DNA of 64,000 nucleotides from assembly GCF_040807025.1 (NCBI RefSeq), contig NC_090945.1:77910088-77974087 (forward strand), in the 5' to 3' direction. A program made the translations under genes and the position numbers. Every line of letters begins with the position of its first letter. Within the stretch, counting starts at the first letter, position 1. The DNA comes from Struthio camelus (taxonomy: Eukaryota > Chordata > Aves > Struthioniformes > Struthionidae). Shown one piece after another: positions 47,501 through 58,977 of this stretch. The notes under the pieces are model-generated. The model worked only from the letters and a program-made list of their open reading frames with translations. It had not been told where the DNA came from and did not search any database.

Positions 47501-50500
47501 TGAAAATTTAATAGTATTTGAACCTGTGTTGCACCAGCTTTGTAAAGCTTTGTGAATCTTGATGGTGGACGCAAGAGGTATTACTGGTCTGCTGTGTAAT
47601 ATGTGAAATGATATTTGCCTATCTAGATAACAAGTTGTACTGAGTTGTGTTATCTTCAAAAATCCTTTTTTTTCAATTCTCTTTATAATAGCATTTGAAC
47701 TGAGGGTCAGAATAACATGAAAATGTTTTTAGGGGCAGATATCTAAATAAAAAGTTATATAGAAGTAGTATGGTGGTGTTTGCTTTAGAAGGGCGTTAAT
47801 GGGCTACTGGTCCTTCTAAATCTCTGAGAAGACTTCAGTCTAGACAAGTGAATCTTTAATCAATCCTCAGTCCCTTAAGTGTTACATTTTTTCTAAAATG
47901 TAATATCCTGCAGTTTTCATACTGTGTTTTTTTTTTTTCATTTGACAGTGCAAATATTGTCTAGATACTATTGACTTAATCCTCATAATACCCATGTGGG
48001 AGATAGGTGATGAACCTACTTTTTTTTTCCTTTTTAAATTGTGCTGTGACCCTGGTTACTGCCTGTTCATTCCCACTAACTAACAAGAATAATTGGCTCT
48101 CATTTTCTTTTTAACGCTTAGGTGTATTTTGTAGACAGTTGTCAAAAATATCCTTTCCTGCTGCAATTCTCTAGGTAGGATTTGCTAGCTCCTGAATCTC
48201 CCTTCCCCAGCCTTCTATCTGCTAAATCTTTTCTGGATAATCATGCTTATTTGAAATGATGCCTAAAGCTGGTGTAGTGCTGAGTAGCGTTTCAGTGGTG
48301 ATTTGGCAGAACAGTTACTTCTATTTACTTTGTATATTATGCTCTTGTTAACCTGATTCACAAAGGCAAGTGCAGCTTTTTGGGCGAGCATTTCATTTAT
48401 TTGTTTAGGGTTATACTATGATGTTATAATCAAGTCTGGAATTAGAACAGCATGCTTCTGTGCTCTGAAATATTCTGAAAGGAAGATGCTGCCTATCCCT
48501 GGAGTGCTGCTTTATTACTGCAGTTTTGTTGAAGTGAGAAAATCAAGACTGCTTCTTCCTGTTTCTTTACGTGAATAGGGAGCCCTCTATTCATACAAGT
48601 GGGAACTGTGCAATATTAGTGCAAAGAAATGAGAGGGTGCACGATACTCCTTTTTCTGTCTGTTCAGAGCAGGCTGCTATGTGTATTTTTGGCCACCATT
48701 TAATATTTTTCATTTTTCTGTGGTGTAACGTGGTGCATTTAATATTACTCTTGCCCACTTTCTAGTTTATCTCGATTAAAATACAAAACATACACAACAG
48801 TGTGTTTGATCCATCCTAGTTCTGTATCACATAAATAATAATACTGCGTACTTTCCAAACTGCTCAGGGTAATGCAAATACTCTATAGTAATACAGATTT
48901 CTATTAAATATCACCTGCTCAGTGAACCCTGAAACATTAAAATGTGATTAGGTTTATTAGCCAACTGTGAATGCATTAGTGTATAGATTTAGTCATGTAT
49001 GTTAACTTAGGCGTAGAAGAAAGCAAACGAATGGGAATTCTTTGCAAGAAGTCTCATTGGAGCTATCATTTTGTGCATTTCTAGCAGTGTTTCCTCTTTT
49101 CATGCCTTCCCATGGTGCTGTGCCTGTATTCTTCCTGCACAGCCATTGTTGATCTGCCTTTGTCTCTGTTCCCAGACTTTTCCATCCTGCCTGATCCGTT
49201 CTTGTTAAATGTTTCTAGTTGTGCCCTGTGCCTTATTGTGCCAGCAGGCTGAGAAAAACACTTTAATATCCTTGAGTCTTAAATGAGAGTACTGCCAGAA
49301 CACGTTGCATCAGATCTTGACACTCATGCTTAACAAGACTCTGGTTGAAGCTGATGGGATTCCAACTTACTGACCCAATGCTGCAGTCTTGCACAATTAA
49401 GAGTTTGGGATTATTGCTCTGAAAAGTAACAGTAAAATTATTTGTAGTATTTTGTGTTATTTGGAGTTGCATTTCATGCATGCTCAAACCACAAATGAAA
49501 ATAGTGTGTGTGAGTGTTGTGGGGTTTTTTGTGTTTTTTTGTTTTTTTTTTTGTTTGTTTTTTTTTTGTTTGGGCCAGCTGCTAGGTTTGTAAATTCAAC
49601 AGAGACCTGGGAGCATATGTTTAAATTGCCTTATGAAGACAAACCTGAGTAAAAACTCGAATCCAGGCTTGTTAAATGCAAACCTGTATTCGGGCATGGT
49701 CTTTGATTAGCTCCTAGTGCATGGTGAAACATGCTTTGCTCAACTGTATTGACAGTGACTGTTCCTTTGCCATTTGCCATGAGGCCTTGTGATAATGTTA
49801 CTTGTTCAGTGCTGGGCAAACGAGTTGCTCCTTCCTTGAAGGAACCAAAATCATGTGAAGCAGTGGGTTGTGGGATAAGTAAGTTGCCTGAGCTTTGACT
49901 GCCCTCGGAGCAACGTCAATGTAACTTGCCTGGACAAGAACTCTGTAGGAATATACATGATATAGGCATGGAATTCTGTGAACTTCTGGTGCAAATGTGA
50001 GTTTTGTGGAGCAGATAGGGGTAAATGGGGAGGATACAGGAGGGTATTTTTCTTCCAGTTGTTGTCCTTCCAAGTTTGTTTTGATGGAGTGGGGGGGGGG
50101 GGGGGGGGAAACAGTTCTGTGCTTTTGTCTGGACTGGTAGTGTCCAGATAAAAGCTAGTGTAAGAGCTATAAATAAAATGCAGCTTCATCAAATTTTGTT
50201 AGGTGTTATTTAAATTTTCAGGTATTTTGTGTAAATCCATTCTGTAATTCCTGTAGAACAGATAGGAGAATGTAGAACTCTGGAGAGTATTCACATTACC
50301 CTTTTGCACTGTAGTAGAAGCAACATGTGGTGGGCGGTTTAGGCGTAGATTTGTCTGTATCTCTGCTCTGTTTGGAATCTGAGTTCTCTGACATTTTCTG
50401 AGGGGAAAAAAAAAAGTGATGGAGGACAACAAAGATTAAAACTCTTAGAAATTGATTCTCTGTTGCATAAATATAGGTTAAATTTGATGACAAGTTAAAA

Positions 50501-52203
50501 CTGTGTGTGGTCGTAGTTATGTAGTCACTTTAATCCAAAATAAATCAGTAGTGCCACTGAAAATGTCAGTTGACTCTTGTGTTTCTTCTTTCTGCCTCCA
50601 CTCTGCCTTCAGACCCGCGGCAAGGGTCTGATCAGGCTGAATGCTATTGGGCGATCCTAGTTTTCAATGAGATGAATTCGTCTGGTTTGTTTTGTGAGAG
50701 CGTGAACATGAGCACTAAAAGAAGCAATAGGTAAATGACAAACTGCTACTCTAGCACAGTTCTATACCTGACTAAAGCGACAGGACATTAACATCTTTGT
50801 GTGGGTGAATGGAATTGAGAAATGTTAATGTTTGTCTGACTTAGAATAGTGAGATCTAAAAGTGCTTGGGGGAGAGACAGCAGAAGTTTAACTTTTCTCT
50901 CTTAAAGAATTGCATGAATAGAGTAAGCTTATTAAATTATGTTTGTCTAAGAAAAAGCCAGTTCTTAATAAAGGGAAAGAAGTACAGCATAAGATCAACC
51001 TTTTGTTTGTCTCACTGTGTTTGGAAACTTCTAGACATTGTAAATTATGCTGTATGTAACACAATACGAAAGCCCAATGGGATGTGAGAAGGCAGAATTC
51101 AAGTATTTTTCTTATGCTTGCTCATGAAGTCTTTAACGCTAATACTGAGTAAATGGGATATGTCTAAATGCTTGCCACAAAATTGTATTTTGCTATGTTT
51201 TGTGGCTTGATCCGTACGCATTACTACTTGAACATCTTAGTTCTGTGAAACTAATGCTTTTAATGCTTACATAAGAGTTTCTTTAAAAAAAAAAAAAGGG
51301 GGGGGAAGCAAGTGTTCAGTTTTAATTCAGGGTTTGGCTACCTATGAATGAAGTAAAATAAGTAATTTAAGAAATCATAATTCACTGTGTAAAATCAGTT
51401 GACTGTAGCTGCAGTTTCCTTTTTAATGCTAACAGCAGGCATGTTGATCAGTAATTCAGAAAATTACTGTGACAAATGTCACTTTGTTAATCTCATCTTA
51501 AAATGGGGTAAATAATATGTAAATACTTAAATGATTTTTTTTCTCACTATAGAAGCTTTGAACAGATGGAAAAATCTAGTTACTTGTGGCATATTAGAGG
51601 GGCGGGTGTACTTACGTAATGAGTAGATTTTTGCCAAATGGTATCATTTGGCAAAACATGAAACAGTATATTTCAGTCTAATTAAAATTTTGAGAGCTTA
51701 TGATGTTTGCATGATGTAAATGTGGTCTGTCTGCTGTTTTATTCTGTAGCCCAGTAAGGGACATGTTTTATTTAGAATGGGAATTTAAATGAGCTTGTAT
51801 TCTATTTGAATATCCTAGTCACTGAATAGAAAGTTGGGGTGCACTGGAAGTGTAAGCAGGGTGTAGAACATAGGGAGACGCTCCTGCAAGAATCTGGCCT
51901 GTGTGTTGTTTGGTTTTGTTTTTTGGGGGGAGGAGGGGGAAACGTTCAGTGCTAAAATAAGCCTGAGTTGCCAAAAACTCTAAACAAACTTCATTTAGAT
52001 TGACCTAAAGCAGTATAAAAACATTATCTTAGGCCATTCTTTACTTAGTTCTAGAGTTAATATATAACCGTGTGGAAGCAGTCTCCCTTTTCCCTTCCCC
52101 AGTAGTAAAATATTGTGCATGTTTGGTGTCTTAAAAAGTTTCCAGCTACAACCTGTTTAAAACTGTTTCCAATTGGCTGATTTTCTTTTTCTTTTTTTGT
52201 TAG
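44553..52203 (+). other. NELFA: NELFA intron 1
   Basis: 7.65 kb, GTGAGG donor and TTTTTGTTAG acceptor. Its first 300 bp belong to the CpG island and hold G12 and C18 runs. A T/G-rich tract lies at about 49522-49572 and an 18-base G run at 50091-50108. No nested gene recognised. Confidence 0.85.
50091..50108 (+). repeat. 18-base G homopolymer
   Basis: Uninterrupted G run within NELFA intron 1. Capable of G-quadruplex formation and prone to length error in sequencing. Confidence 0.9.
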
Positions 52204-52375
52204 ATGAAAGGGGCACTGACTGAAATTATCCAGCTCGCTACCTTGGATTCAGACCCCTGGGTCTTAATGGTAGCTGATATTTTAAAATCCTTTCCAGATA
52301 CTGGCTCCCTTAACCTTGATCTTGAAGAACAGAATCCCAATGTTCAAGATATTTTAGGAGAGCTTAGAGAAAAAG
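52204..52375 (+). CDS. NELFA: NELFA coding exon 2 (residues 71-127)
   Basis: 172 nt starting MKGALTEIIQLATLDSDPW and ending at GluLys plus one base. Acceptor TTAG, donor GTAAGC. It continues the helical NELF-A N-terminal fold and starts the segment related to hepatitis delta antigen that binds polymerase II (about residues 89-248 in human). Reading enters in phase 0 from exon 1 and leaves with one base of a Val codon. Confidence 0.97.
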
Positions 52376-53502
52376 GTAAGCCTTTTCCGTTGTTGGAAAT
52401 TACAGAAATGAGATACTTTTTTTATAGCCTGTTTTTTTTTTTCCACAGCCAGTCTTACCATTTTAACAGTAGTGGTATCAGAACAGGCAATAAGGCCGTG
52501 TCTTAACTACCACAGATCGTGACCTGGCATGCCACTGGCATATTATGGGACTGTAAATGGAGATATTTGAAGAATGGTAACCTCTTAAATTATCTTTTCA
52601 CAAATCATCAGAACTTGCACATCAGGCATTATCCTAAATGTTCATGAAAGGCAACGTGCAAGTGAGTGTGGCTTTGTTAGCACTGTACACTGACGGGTAA
52701 TAACTGAGTTACTGCAGCTTAATAAAGTTGAGGGTTTTCTTTTTTCATGTGCTGCTGTGTCTTGAATGTTATGTAGTACTAGAGAAGACAGTTGTGTTGT
52801 GCGGATGGCTGCCTCTCTGTTTGCTGGAAGTCTTCCTCTGGCCGACAAGTGAAAGGAGCTGCGGGACGGGGAGGGGAGAATGAACATGAGAAGAGCTCTG
52901 TTGCTGATGTCCAACTAACTATGGAGTGCCCAGGAGTTGAAACTATTGGCTCAGGCACTTGCACAGTTGCTGCTTCAAACAATAGAGTAAATAATGATGC
53001 AAAAAAACACTCCTACTGCAATGCAATTGATTTTAGCAAATTGCCTAGAAAATACTGAGGTGTCAATGGACAGAAATGGTCTTGGAGTTAGTTTGCGGTA
53101 GACCAGTAATAGAACAACTTAGAGGTGAGGCATATTGTTCTCTTACAACAGAAAAAAAGATCCTTTTTTTTTTTTTTGGCTTGAGACTTTTATTTGATAG
53201 TTTCATTTTTGTGTGTAATTTTTATGGAATCTGAGAATTCCATCACTTTTAACTTCTCTATGAAAATAATGTATTTGATTCCTATAATACAACTAGGTGT
53301 AATTAACATGGAACTTTTTGTTTAAGGAAAAAGAAAAAAAAAACTTTGATTTCTTCCTTATTTTAGTCAATCCTAATAATTAAAATTAAATTACTCTCTT
53401 GATGTTTAAATAGAGACTCTAAAACAGCTATGCAGTCTAGTTTTAAAATGTTTTATAATCAGGTGCTTATACCCATGTCTACTATGTTAACTCTTTATGC
53501 AG
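52376..53502 (+). other. NELFA: NELFA intron 2
   Basis: 1.1 kb, no feature beyond short T and A runs (for example 53163-53179). The frame at 52792-53058 is not recognisable as a gene. Confidence 0.85.
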
Positions 53503-53664
53503 TAAGTGAATGTGAAACATCAGCTATGTTGCCGTTGGAATGCCAGTACTTAAACAAAAATGCCTTGACAACACTAGCTGGGCCGCTTACTCCCCCAGTG
53601 AAACACTTTCAGCTGAAAAGAAAACCTAAAAGTGCTACTCTCCGAGCTGAACTCTTGCAAAAGT
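53503..53664 (+). CDS. NELFA: NELFA coding exon 3 (residues 128-181)
   Basis: 162 nt. The first two bases complete Val128, then SECETSAMLPLECQYLNK and a basic KRKPK segment follow. The donor GTAAGT leaves one base of a Ser codon. It lies inside the delta-antigen-like polymerase-binding region. The acceptor (CTTTATGCAG) has only a moderate pyrimidine tract, but the protein match and phases are exact. Confidence 0.96.
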
Positions 53665-54581
53665 GTAAGTAGAATTATAGCTAGTTCATAAGATTGAGTA
53701 ACGGATTAGATTGTAAAAGGAAAATTTATGTGCAGCTGTGTTCTCCAGCATATAGGAATATACATTATAATTTTCTGTATAAGGGTTTTGCTGACCGATT
53801 TCCACCCCCCCCCCCTTTTTAACATAATTATGACTGTGTATAATACTCATCTTGATAATTTAAATGCTGTCCAGATTTCAGGGCATACACAAAACTATCT
53901 TTTTAAAGCACGGATAGTTTCTCTCATGTCACAGTCAGTGTTCAACAGTCAGTTGTGAAGACTTGTGAGAGAGAGCTTTGGTTAAAGCTCTTGCAACAAA
54001 ACTGAAATGAGAACCTAGTTTTATTTTACCATAGGTTTTGTAACAGGGAGCAAGAGCTGCTAATTCATGCTTTCTTTTACTCAGTATGGCTATAGAGGGT
54101 GAAAGCCAAGAGGGTTTTCACTACCAAAGGCAAAACATAATATGCTCGTATAAATTGGTGGCTGCATTAACTTAGTGATCTTAAAATACTTCATTGTGCC
54201 TACCGTTGTATTGCAGCAGCTTGCTGCTTTCTTGCTTATGGTTTGAGTAGTTAATATAATGCTTCTAGCTTTTTATATTTTATGAAGTTTCTGTAATCTT
54301 TTTTTCCCTTGAATAAATTGTCTACTTTTTTTTTTTTTTTTAATCAGGCCTCCTGAATAGCCTTATTCTGTCAGTTGTGTAGTCATGCTGATTTTGTGTT
54401 TTCCCCAAATATTGCATTTACCAAGCTTAAATGACCTATTTTTAAGCTGAGATGTATTTCTTATTTTGTGGTTATTCCCATGTTTTTCTGTATTAGTTAA
54501 TAATTTTTTTTAACATAAGAAGCAATATATTGTAAATTTCCAGTGCAGATTTTGTAATAACTGAAGCCCTTCTCTTTTTAG
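53665..54581 (+). other. NELFA: NELFA intron 3
   Basis: 917 bp. It contains a poly-T tract at about 54328-54342. No gene or identifiable repeat. Confidence 0.85.
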
Positions 54582-54671
54582 CAACAGAAACTGCACAGCA
54601 GCTCAAGAAGACTGCAGGAGTGCCTTTTCATGCCAAAGGGAGGGGACTGGTCAAAAAAATAGATACAACAA
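54582..54671 (+). CDS. NELFA: NELFA coding exon 4 (residues 182-211)
   Basis: 90 nt: completes Ser, then TETAQQLKKTAGVPFHAKGRG and a Lys-rich end, leaving one base of a Thr codon before GTATGA. The basic composition is typical of this part of NELF-A. Acceptor CTCTTTTTAG. Confidence 0.95.
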
Positions 54672-57600
54672 GTATGACTCATTTGTATTACTGCGCTGAA
54701 AGTAAATCTGATAAAATAGCATAGAGAGAGTGTAAAATTGCAAAGGTGGATTTTATAAAAATTCCCATCAAAGGAAAGGATTTCTCCCCTTCTGCTTCCC
54801 TCGCTCCCTGTTGTTATTTAAATGTTTCTGACATGTCTCGTCTAAAATAACAAGAGATTTTTCTTAATTGGCAAGTATATCTGTCATGCTAAAACAAATG
54901 CAGCTAGACCATGCCTACAGACATTGGTAAGAGGTTAATTTTCATCACTCCAGGAATAACTCCTGACTAAGACATATTGCTCCAAGAGGGAACAAAGTGA
55001 GTGGGTCACAGTAACTTCCTGTGGTCTTTTAAATACTGTGAAGTAGACTGAAAGTGTCGTGTATCCATAGAATTTCCGTGTAGAGAAAGGGTCTGAGGGG
55101 GCAGAATGCTATGATAAATATAGGACGTGGAATAACTTGTGCTCTCTTTAGAGGAGGCTAGTTTAGAAATAACAGGTAGGAAGAGTACAGAGAAATAAAT
55201 CTCTTATCAAACAGTTTCAAGCATGTTAAGAGCCAGCCAATCATTGTGATAATCTTAATTGCTTTCTGAAGGTTAAGTAACAAAGTATTTTAGTGGGACA
55301 GTATGACCATTGCTGTAAAAGCTCTTTAGTGGTTTCTATTAATGGACATGACAGAGATGTATAAAAGTTGATACTGAGTTGAAAAACTAATTTCAGCTGC
55401 TTACTGAAGTTCGTGAACTGCCTGAATTTTTTCAAGTAAGGTTGTGACTGGGAACAAGAGAAGGGCTCCAAATTAATGACACACTTTAAATCATTGCATA
55501 GCTGAAACTTTTCTGACCACTAAAATGATGCTGAGATATAAAATTTGATGTGATTATTTACTGCGGTGGCTAGAAGCTATGAAATATTTTGTATAGATAC
55601 TATATGAAATGCATTGTTTTAAGCACTGAAGTTTTTAGCCACATGTTCACACATGAAATGCGAAAGGTGCAGTTGTAATTTGAATTAAAAATTGTCCCCG
55701 TGTAGAAAACGACTTGGCCCTTGGACTTGTCCTTTGAAACCAGGAGGTCTCTAGAAACATTACCAGTTGTGGTTTATACCACTGTAAATATCTCAGGCTT
55801 AGACACCTTGGTCAGGCTTAGACACCTTTCAGCCCTGTCCAAGGCTGAAAACGGTTTTTTCAGTATGATATTTAGAGGGATGCAGAATATCTAACCTTGT
55901 TTTCTAGATTTGAAGGTCTACAAGAATCTTATTTGACCTTAAATGTAACTCTACAAATTGCAGGGTAAAGATAAGGTCTTGTCCGGAGACTCAAAGGCCT
56001 GACAGATAAATATAGTTGTCTTCCTAATTTTTTTTAGCAGTTGGTGAAAGAATGCTGTTTGCAGTGTTTGCATGAAGTGGGAAATAGAGGGTGACAGCCT
56101 GAGATCAGGAGGAAAACTGCTTCTTATGGGTGTAAAAGCTTCCACTGAGTAGTAGAAGTGTCTTTTTTTCTGTTTGCAGTGTAGAAACAATTTGGATCCT
56201 CCTTCTCATGCAAACAGCTCCAGAATTTCAAACCCCTTTGTGAGGCAGTAATTTATCCTACCAGTGAGTTACAAGAACTCTTATTCCTGCAGCTGCAAGA
56301 TAACAGCACTAGCCAAATAGGATCATCATCTTTGTCTGAGGCAGCAGCCCACCCACCAACAAATTTAGAACTCTATCTCCGTTTCTCCCAAATTCAAGAC
56401 ATTGGGTTTTCCTTCCCTTTTATTTTAAAAGACTGGGAGCGGGGGATTTGGAAGCCTTGGATGTAAAGATTTATGCTTTTATGTTCAGAGGTTCAAAGTA
56501 TAGAGTCATTTTTGTAGGGGAAGCAGAAAATGAAATGTTAATGAGACTTATGCTATGTTTAATAGGGGTGGTGATTCAGAACACTTTGGAATAAGCTGGA
56601 GTGGCTACCCTGCCACTTCGGAACTGTTCAGGTGTAGCTCCCATGTCTGACCGGTAGCTGAGCTACCTCAGGGTGGGAGCTCTGCAGCGTTCAGAATTCC
56701 TGAACCTCAGCAGATGAGAAAGTTTCCACCCTGGGTACTCTGGAGGCTGGCAGTTCACCAGCTTCCCCATACTGCGAGAGCGTGGTGGCACCCCTGGTGA
56801 GGAGGTCACTGTCACCTTCTGCTATGAACTGCTGCCAGAGCCCTCCTACTGTCTGAGCTCTGGGGTGTGTGCACTGCCATCTGGCTGTAGGCAGATTTTG
56901 GTTTGTGGTTCATAAAGGTAGGGAGGTTGGTTATGCTGCAAAAACTTAACCTTGCACTAGAGCAGTTTGTACTCCACCAGTGCATTGCAAATCTTTTGCC
57001 ATGCTACTATCTTTGACATCATGTTATCCACAAACAGAATTTATTCTCCCCCTTTCAGTCCCACTGCAGCCTTTGGTACCTTGAGGCCTCTGATGCACAC
57101 ATCGCAACTAGCTGTACCCAAAATCTTTGACAAATGCAGTTTTTACTGCATTTGCAGATCTTAAAAGTTTGAAGAGTAACCTTGGCAGTAATCAGATTCA
57201 AAACATTCATGTCTAATACCTTTTTATGATTTTTTTTTTGAATTATTTATTAAAGGTAGGGAAAGCATTGGTAGGAAAAGTGTATTTTGATAGGAGTGCA
57301 TGCCTTGATTACTTAGTTTAAGTGTATGTGTATATTCAAGGTATACAACTATATAATAAAAATTACTTAACCTTAGAGTTGCAAACATTAGCCTAGAAAG
57401 TTGTTTTAGTCCTTATTTGAAGGTAAAACCCAATCTGGCTTTTGAAGAACATTTATTATATTCTTACAGTTCTGTGGAAGGAAACTTATGAAGTTGAAGG
57501 GAGGAAGAAAGAACGGGAAAGCTTAAGACCTCCTTATTGTTGTTCTTTGTAAATAAGTAAACATATATTTCAGTTAATGCTTTTTTTGATCTTTCTTAAG
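54672..57600 (+). other. NELFA: NELFA intron 4
   Basis: 2.9 kb. A 17-bp sequence is tandemly repeated at 55793-55809 and 55812-55828. A locally GC-richer segment at about 56590-56880 has no recognised identity. No coding exon. Confidence 0.8.
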
Positions 57601-57731
57601 CACCACTCAAAGGAATACCAAAACAAGCTCCATTCAGAAGTACTTCAGCACCTAGTGTATTTAGTCCTTCTGGAAACAGAACTCCTATTCCTCCTTCACG
57701 AACACCTCTGCGTAAAGAAAGAGGAGTAAAG
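57601..57731 (+). CDS. NELFA: NELFA coding exon 5 (residues 212-255)
   Basis: 131 nt from CACCACTC to AAAG before GTAGGT, ending in phase 0. Encodes PLKGIPKQAPFRS, then a Ser/Pro/Thr-rich stretch (SVFSPSGNRTPIPPSRTP) and RKERGVK. The SP and TP dipeptides are plausible kinase sites in what is probably a flexible linker; that reading is inference. Confidence 0.95.
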
Positions 57732-57921
57732 GTAGGTGAACTCTTTCTTAATCTCTTGTGTTCTCGCTCAGCTCAGCTCTCCTCCCTGATCGAAATGAAT
57801 TTATGCTGCTATTTGAATCGAGTATCAATATATTAAGAAAAAATTAAGGACAATATTTAGATACCAACTGCTGTCTAAGTTCAGTAATGATTATTAAGAT
57901 TTCTGCGCTCTCTCTTTGTAG

Positions 57922-57991
57922 CTTCTAGATATCTCTGAGCTGGACATGGTAGGTGCTGGCCGTGAAGCTAAAAGAAGAAGAAAGACATTAG
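57922..57991 (+). CDS. NELFA: NELFA coding exon 6 (residues 256-278)
   Basis: 70 nt encoding LLDISELDMVGAGREAKRRR and KTL plus one base. The AKRRRK cluster resembles a nuclear localisation signal. The donor GTTGGT departs from the consensus at positions +3 and +5, yet the protein match and the phase into exon 7 make the boundary secure. Confidence 0.94.
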
Positions 57992-58888
57992 GTTGGTATA
58001 GAATGCTACTTATAAAGGCTGTTGATGTATCCTGCAGATTGGATCTAGGTTTATAGCATCATTTAATTCTCAAATTTAAAACTGCCATCTTCAGCTAAGT
58101 TTAAAAAACAAAAGAAACCAACGAACAAAAGGAGTTCTACTTTTTTTTTTTTTTTTTTTAACCTGCCTTCAATGTTGCTAATCGTTTTGCCATTTGCCTT
58201 GGAAGTAAGTTGACTTGTCAGCATAAGAGGTTTGAACTAGCTATTTGCCCTTTGCACAACGAAGATAAGTGTGAGAATAGCTTCAGTACTAAAATTATTC
58301 AGAGATATTTTGGTATGCTTATTTCTACTGGTTGAGTAGCCAAGTAAATGAATGTAAAGTCATCTTGTAAAAATTATGTATAGCTCTCCCCAAAATTTAG
58401 GCTGAGAGATCTTAGCAAGTGAATAATACCTTCTATACTGCTATTAAGTCAAGTGACAGTACGGTGCTCTATTCAAGTGTAACAGGAAGCTGTATGAGGC
58501 AGTATATCTATCCCAAAACAACCTTTTTAACAAAAAATGAATGCCATCTCAGAACAAAATCATAATTGCGATTAAATATTTTTTGCTTAATTTTTCTTGG
58601 ATCCTTTCTAATATCATGAAATTAGCCAGTACTACCTGATTAGTTAGTTGTTGTATCTTGATGAGCGTATATAGTTTGTGGTTCATTTCATCATTGGGTT
58701 GATTATATTAACATATACACACACACACATATGAATATGAAAAATCAGTGCATTTGCTAACCTTTCAAGTTGTATTTAAGTATATTAGCAGACTTTGAAA
58801 TATGTAGGGTTTATATCTTTGTTTAAAATAAATCTAATTCAATAATTAGGAAAACTTCCTTAAATTGACTTCTATTTTTATCCAATAG
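57992..58888 (+). other. NELFA: NELFA intron 6
   Basis: 897 bp with a 19-base T run at 58141-58159 and a short CA run near 58720. No gene. Confidence 0.85.
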
Positions 58889-58977
58889 ATACAGAAGTTG
58901 TGGAAAAGCAAGCCAAAGAAGAAACAGTAGTAGAAAATGCTACTCCAGATTATGCTGCTGGCCTTGTGTCTACACAG
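58889..58977 (+). CDS. NELFA: NELFA coding exon 7 (residues 279-308)
   Basis: 89 nt completing an Asp codon, then TEVVEKQAKEETVVENATPD and YAAGLVSTQ, phase 0 before GTAGGA. An acidic, presumably disordered segment leading into the NELF-A tentacle that stabilises paused polymerase. Confidence 0.95.
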
